From Desulfobaccales bacterium (GTDB taxonomy: Bacteria > Desulfobacterota > Desulfobaccia > Desulfobaccales > 0-14-0-80-60-11), in NCBI GenBank assembly GCA_041648175.1, contig JBAZPO010000002.1, positions 280,085 through 344,084 on the forward strand: a DNA stretch of 64,000 nt. Reading direction: 5' to 3'. Shown in pieces: positions 60,537 to 64,000 of this stretch. Positions within the stretch are counted from its first letter, which is position 1. Each line of letters opens with the position of its first letter. The notes beneath the pieces are model-generated. The model was given only the letters and a program-made list of their open reading frames with translations. It was not told the origin of the DNA and did not search any database. Made by a program: the position numbers and the translations under genes.

Positions 60537-61853
60537 ATGAAGAAATGGCTCGGAGTCCTCGCTCTAATGGCCGCGGTTGGGACCTGGACAAGTCACCTAT
60601 CCACCGCTGACCAGAATAAAAGCGGTGTCCAGGCCGTCAAGAAGAAAGCGGTATCTTTGAAGGCGCTACAAGAAGAATTGTCGCGATATCATTACCGGAA
60701 GGCCTACCCCCCGGAGCTGCTCCAACTCGATGGATTGAAGAAAATTATCGGCTATGTGGTGGATGAGACAAACCACGACCTCATCATCATCGGCAACACC
60801 GACCCTCAACTGCCATCCCTGCATCTGGACGACTTGGTGGTAGCCCTGAGGAACGCTTTTTATAAATACGCCCGAAAGGAGGGAAAAATATTTTATTATA
60901 GTTTTCCTGGGTGTTCCATCGATCCCTTCCCCGAGACTCTAACAAAGATTATGGAGCTCAAAGAGCAACAGCTCTCTTGCGCTCCCTTAGAAGAGATGAA
61001 AGCCTGGATGGAAAGATATATCCGTGTCTGGAAGTCGCCTCAGGAGGTGCGGGTCATGGGCGTCCCCTTTAGCTCGCGCTTCGCCTGGGTCATGGTAAGT
61101 GCCGATTACGAAATGAAAAGATTAACGGATGATGCCGAATCTCTTCAAATACCAGGGTTAATCAATATTAGTAGCATGGTTTTGGAAATGCAAAAGAAAC
61201 AATCTCAAACCAAAGACTCATCTATGCCCTTGTCGTTTATAAGCCGCTTCTGGTTTTACCCCGGCGAAAACCACTATCGAGAAGATAGGGGGATTGAAAT
61301 CATCGAACGCTGCACGGTGAAACTCCTCACTGAAGAAGAGCACTTGGCGCAGGCTGGGCAGAGGGTGGGCACCGGCCACGCACACCCCTTGGCCCGGGAG
61401 TTCGCCCAGCGGTTTACGGACCGGTATCGTCAGATTGCGCAACGATGCCCTATTTTTGCAGAATTGGAGAATTTATTTCGTTTCCAAACATTGGCTCAGA
61501 TAATGAAATTTAAGGGAGCTCCGGAAGAGGCTGGTTTAAGTCTGAATTATTTCTTGGAGACCTATCCGGTATTCACAGTTGAAGTGAGTTCCACCTTGCC
61601 GGGCACTGCCAGTTTTATGGAATATCGAGAACGCCGCCCTGTAGCCGGCGGATATGAAATTCACGGGACTTTCTTTACCAGTTGCGGGGGCGTGGGCATG
61701 GAAATCAAGGTAGCTCAGGACAGCTTCTCTCAAGACCTTGCCGGCCGGCTAGCAGTCATCAGGCAGCAGGTGCTGCGCCTTCGACCCGATCCTCAAACCC
61801 TGTCCTGGGAGGTGTTGGCCGAATGGGACGCTATCCTGAACGAAGAAAGCTGA
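60537..61853 (+). CDS. Secreted DUF1598-like protein (copy 2)
   Basis: A 438-residue paralogue of the preceding gene, with a signal peptide (about 1-24) and the same landmarks: 'KKIIGYVVDETNHDLIIIG', 'PSLHLDDLVVALRNAF' and 'ISRFWFYPGENHYRED'. It differs in the C-terminal part, which has 'TASFMEYRERRPVAGGYEI' and ends near 'LRPDPQTLSWEVLAEW'. AGGAGA precedes ATG. It is the last gene of the long + strand cluster. Both copies may recognise the same type of ligand in the envelope. Confidence 0.65.
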   Translation: MKKWLGVLALMAAVGTWTSHLSTADQNKSGVQAVKKKAVSLKALQEELSRYHYRKAYPPELLQLDGLKKIIGYVVDETNHDLIIIGNTDPQLPSLHLDDLVVALRNAFYKYARKEGKIFYYSFPGCSIDPFPETLTKIMELKEQQLSCAPLEEMKAWMERYIRVWKSPQEVRVMGVPFSSRFAWVMVSADYEMKRLTDDAESLQIPGLINISSMVLEMQKKQSQTKDSSMPLSFISRFWFYPGENHYREDRGIEIIERCTVKLLTEEEHLAQAGQRVGTGHAHPLAREFAQRFTDRYRQIAQRCPIFAELENLFRFQTLAQIMKFKGAPEEAGLSLNYFLETYPVFTVEVSSTLPGTASFMEYRERRPVAGGYEIHGTFFTSCGGVGMEIKVAQDSFSQDLAGRLAVIRQQVLRLRPDPQTLSWEVLAEWDAILNEES

Positions 61854-62571
61854 CCTTTTGAGTAACGTACATCAGTAACTTTCACAGATTTGTTTCGATT
61901 TTGACCCTGTGGGGTAATTGTCGATCTGCTTGGTATTTAGAGGGTAAAGTTCGGCCGAGTTGAGAGGAAAAGGTTCGAAAATAGATGGCCCAGAAATATT
62001 TCAGGACAGAATTACAGATCATTGGGAATGGGTACTCAAGTCAACCCCGGTCAACCCTGGCAATTTCTTTCTTAAACCTCTTGAAAGTGAAGGTGAGCCA
62101 GGCTAATCCGGCATAATCAAGAAATTGGGCACAGGGAGGAAACCGGAATTAATTGGGCCATTGAAATTTTTTGAAAATACTGTTTTTTGATTTTGTGGTC
62201 AACCCGAGAAACCCTAAAACGTGCTCTGGTCCTACATTTTCAAGGAAAATATGCGGGATTGACAGGGAGATGGCGACAAAAATATGAGCGAAAAAACATG
62301 CAACATACGGAGGTGGACTCGGGTTTTAGGCCCGATATTTATTCCGAAAATGCAACTGGTCTTAATATTATTGCAATAAATCAATTAGTTGACTATAAAT
62401 AGAATTTTAGATAAATGGAAATAAATTGATAAAAAATATGAATTATGAAATTAATTTTGTACCGAAAACATGCTTCTTTCCTAACCCGATAGCCTAGGGG
62501 GCAAGCCCTACCGAGGGTTCCTGGGACATAAAGTAGGGCATGTCCCCTTGCTTATGACAGAGCAACAGAAC
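61854..62571. other. AT-rich spacer at the end of the accessory cluster
   Basis: About 700 bases with no convincing gene; a 71-codon frame in the middle has no ribosome-binding site or family character and is left out. The sequence is AT-rich, unlike the core, and marks the break between the + strand cluster and the minus-strand phage/plasmid-like genes. Confidence 0.4.
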
Positions 62572-62856
62572 TTATTTATCTTCGGCTAACGAAGGAGTAG
62601 GGGTAAGGTCCGAGTCCAGGGCTATTGGGAAAATGAACCGCATGTACTCGGGATGCCGCAAGACTTGGTCTATGACATCCTTCCTACTTGTGATGAGAAA
62701 ACCGCCATCAAAATTGACCAATCCCACACTTAGGGAAGGAAACCTTGGGCAAATAAATATTCTGACCCCAGGTATGTTTTTCGCCCGCTCCTTCCGCCAC
62801 CGCATCTTATATAGAGTATTATATTGCCGCCGTTTTTCTATGTCCTTATAAGGCAT
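62572..62856 (-). CDS. Small phage/plasmid-type hypothetical protein
   Basis: A 94-residue basic protein opening 'MPYKDIEKRRQYNTLYKMRW', a type of start seen in small proteins of phages and integrative elements. The ribosome-binding site AGGAGAGGTGAT lies directly upstream of ATG 62856. The C-terminal half ('GVRIFICPRFPSLSVGLVNFDGG') is not recognised. It is the last gene of a minus-strand series with the two following entries. Confidence 0.6.
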   Translation of the reverse strand: MPYKDIEKRRQYNTLYKMRWRKERAKNIPGVRIFICPRFPSLSVGLVNFDGGFLITSRKDVIDQVLRHPEYMRFIFPIALDSDLTPTPSLAEDK

Positions 62857-62926
62857 GATCACCTCTCCTTGAAAAGTCGGTTGCGCATTAATAAGGTTCC
62901 GTTGCAAAGGCTGCCTCCCCTGACCC

Positions 62927-63226
62927 CTAACCTTCATCCTGTGCGTTTGCCAAAATTTCTCTATCCACTGATAGAGATGAATCGGAAGGACGGCCATTTA
63001 AACGGGCCTCCCTGGCCTTTCTGAGTCGCTCTATCTGGGCCGGGGTCGCCTCCCGTTTTACGGTCCCTGGCCTCCTACCGAATCTATAGGCATATAAGGG
63101 GCAAGCCGTTACCAGACAGAGTTCCACCTCTTTGGGACTGCCGCAGCAGCAATCCAGGCATTTCCGCCGAATTGCTTTCATCGGGGTATAAACATGGACT
63201 TCGTCGTCACTGATTATACATTTCAT
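62927..63226 (-). CDS. Small Cys-rich accessory protein
   Basis: A 99-residue product. It has 'AIRRKCLDCCCGSPKEVELC' with a second Cys pair 'TACPLYAYRFGRRP', a common motif in small proteins carried by phages and mobile elements of Desulfobacterota; the Cys spacing suggests metal binding. AGGAGGAAAAACC precedes ATG 63226. It lies 70 bases upstream of the preceding entry on the same strand. The function is unknown. Confidence 0.65.
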   Translation of the reverse strand: MKCIISDDEVHVYTPMKAIRRKCLDCCCGSPKEVELCLVTACPLYAYRFGRRPGTVKREATPAQIERLRKAREARLNGRPSDSSLSVDREILANAQDEG

Positions 63227-63328
63227 GGTTTTTCCTCCTATCAACTCACCAGACATCAACAGGCAGGTGGCAGACTCCACAGGGGGTAACTGCTGCTTGT
63301 GCTAAACGTTGCTCTGTCCGTCACCGGG

Positions 63329-63793
63329 TTAGATTCCGCAAGACGAGGTGGCCGGCCGTCCCCCCACCCTTTGACCTTCAAGGCCTTCAATAACTATCTC
63401 GGGGCCGCTGACATCCCCCCCAGCCGCATTGCCTTCTTGCGCATCCAGGATTGTGACCACTGGATTACGACCGGTATGCCGGTCGACGGTTATTAACCCC
63501 GCATCCTCAAGTTCCCGAAGAGCACGATATTCTGAGTACCTTGAGACACCAAGATCCTCTACCACTGAACTTGCTAAGGCCACAGTTCCATTTCGTTTAA
63601 TCCCTGCCAGGAACCAGAGAGCCATCCCCACATGTAGGGCTTGCCCCTTTAATCTGGCAGCCTTTGAGAGCCACGACATGGGGATTGGCCCCTTTAGAAA
63701 CTTTTCTCCTGGACTCGGTCGCGGTGACTTAGCTTTGGGGAGCCGCCTGACTGCTCGACGGTAAGTGAGTTTTTGGGGGTCGAGTACATCCAT
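63329..63793 (-). CDS. Winged-helix protein, replication- or phage-regulator-like
   Basis: A 154-residue protein with a central winged-helix region: 'WLSKAARLKGQALHVGMALW', 'ASSVVEDLGVSRYSEYRALRELEDAGLITVDRH' in two parts (SSVVEDLGVSRYSEYRAL, then RELEDAGLITVDR). Such domains occur in phage replication proteins and MarR/Rep-like regulators. It is transcribed away from the iteron-like array at 63836-63904, which lies 43 bases upstream of ATG. That layout suits an iteron-bound initiator or autoregulator. It is smaller than typical Rep proteins, so initiator status is not shown. Confidence 0.6.
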   Translation of the reverse strand: MDVLDPQKLTYRRAVRRLPKAKSPRPSPGEKFLKGPIPMSWLSKAARLKGQALHVGMALWFLAGIKRNGTVALASSVVEDLGVSRYSEYRALRELEDAGLITVDRHTGRNPVVTILDAQEGNAAGGDVSGPEIVIEGLEGQRVGGRPATSSCGI

Positions 63794-63835
63794 TATTTTA
63801 AGATCCTATAAGGAGACATATAATAAGATTGTACG

Positions 63836-63904
63836 GGTGTGCGCCGGCGCACAGGTTATGTTGCATGTACGCACAGGTTGGGTGTGCGTGAGCGCACAGG
63901 TTAT
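63836..63904. repeat. Iteron-like array, three units of 22-23 bp
   Basis: The core GCACAGGTT occurs at 63849, 63871 and 63894, 22 and 23 bases apart. The first and third units extend to GGTGTGCG...GCGCACAGGTTAT, and in the first unit GTGCGCCGGCGCAC is a perfect palindrome. Spacing near two helical turns is typical of Rep iterons or cooperative operators. The array overlaps the end of the partial gene at 63901. Confidence 0.65.
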
Positions 63905-63998
63905 ACAGGGAGACCGACACCCAAGCGGCCGAGTATGCTCCATACCGTCTCCCACATTTTGGTGCCCCGAGGGTCCATATAACGTTCTGGGTACCGGA
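63901..63998 (-). CDS. C-terminal end of a gene entering from the right (partial)
   Basis: An open minus-strand frame runs from the window edge to TAA at 63901-63903. Its about 31 residues contain 'RYPERYMDPRGTKMWETVWS' followed by 'ILGRLGVGLPV', which reads like genuine protein. The start lies beyond the window. It belongs to the same strand as the winged-helix gene. No family is recognised from so short a piece. Confidence 0.45.
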   Translation of the reverse strand, partial: RYPERYMDPRGTKMWETVWSILGRLGVGLPV

Positions 63999-64000
63999 TG

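Noticed and set aside
62187..62402. 71-codon frame in the AT-rich spacer
   Set aside because: No ribosome-binding site, no predicted fold or family, and atypical residue use.

Overview
The window looks like a chromosomal segment of an anaerobic Desulfobacterota-type bacterium (deltaproteobacterial; Desulfobacca- or Syntrophobacter-like would fit, but no marker here fixes the genus). The evidence is the gene content: an AmmeMemoRadiSam-type radical SAM enzyme, two HdrD-like CCG-domain iron-sulfur proteins, a DUF3786 protein, a ten-PAS hybrid kinase, split pyruvate carboxylase-type genes, and two in-frame UGA codons that are best read as selenocysteine. Most core genes are GC-rich.

Layout. 1-2460 is a small accessory patch: a Rap1a/Tai-like secreted protein, a 5'-truncated ParB-family remnant, an excisionase-like HTH gene and two orphan genes, ending at tRNA-His. 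2700-11730 is core: amrS, an SGNH hydrolase, cobO, an acyl-CoA dehydrogenase, the cobU-cobT-cobS cobalamin nucleotide-loop genes, prfB with its programmed +1 frameshift, and a DUF3786 gene. 11990-17680 is mostly minus-strand redox and methyl-transfer genes. It includes an ArsM-like methyltransferase and an HdrD-like protein, each interrupted by one UGA followed by a SECIS-like hairpin. 18100-24000 holds an aldehyde dehydrogenase homologue, endonuclease V, a flavin reductase, thiL and two membrane proteins. 24060-38740 holds glnS, the PAS kinase, a pycA/pycB-type pair behind a possible leader peptide, an HTH-Nif11-PilZ fusion, and a secreted glycoside-hydrolase-like protein.

After tRNA-Arg (38808-38884) comes about 1.4 kb without convincing genes, then a long accessory locus (40317-61853), all on the + strand. 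It starts with a PNP/NB-ARC/TPR STAND protein, an architecture used in NLR-type immunity. It continues with a large phospho-signalling cluster: two FHA proteins, three von Willebrand factor A proteins, two PP2C-like phosphatases each followed directly by a membrane-anchored kinase-like protein, two lipoproteins, a secreted TPR protein and two DUF1598-like secreted proteins. The VWA-PP2C-kinase core matches the TerY-P triad idea, but here it is duplicated, membrane-linked and coupled to FHA readers and an envelope module, with no other ter genes in view. A candidate structured RNA sits just ahead of the triad. The right end (62572-64000) carries small phage/plasmid-like genes and a three-copy iteron-like array.

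The strongest items for follow-up are the two selenoproteins (especially selenocysteine at the position of an ArsM catalytic cysteine), the duplicated VWA/PP2C/kinase/FHA locus, the PNP-NB-ARC-TPR protein and the HTH-Nif11-PilZ fusion.
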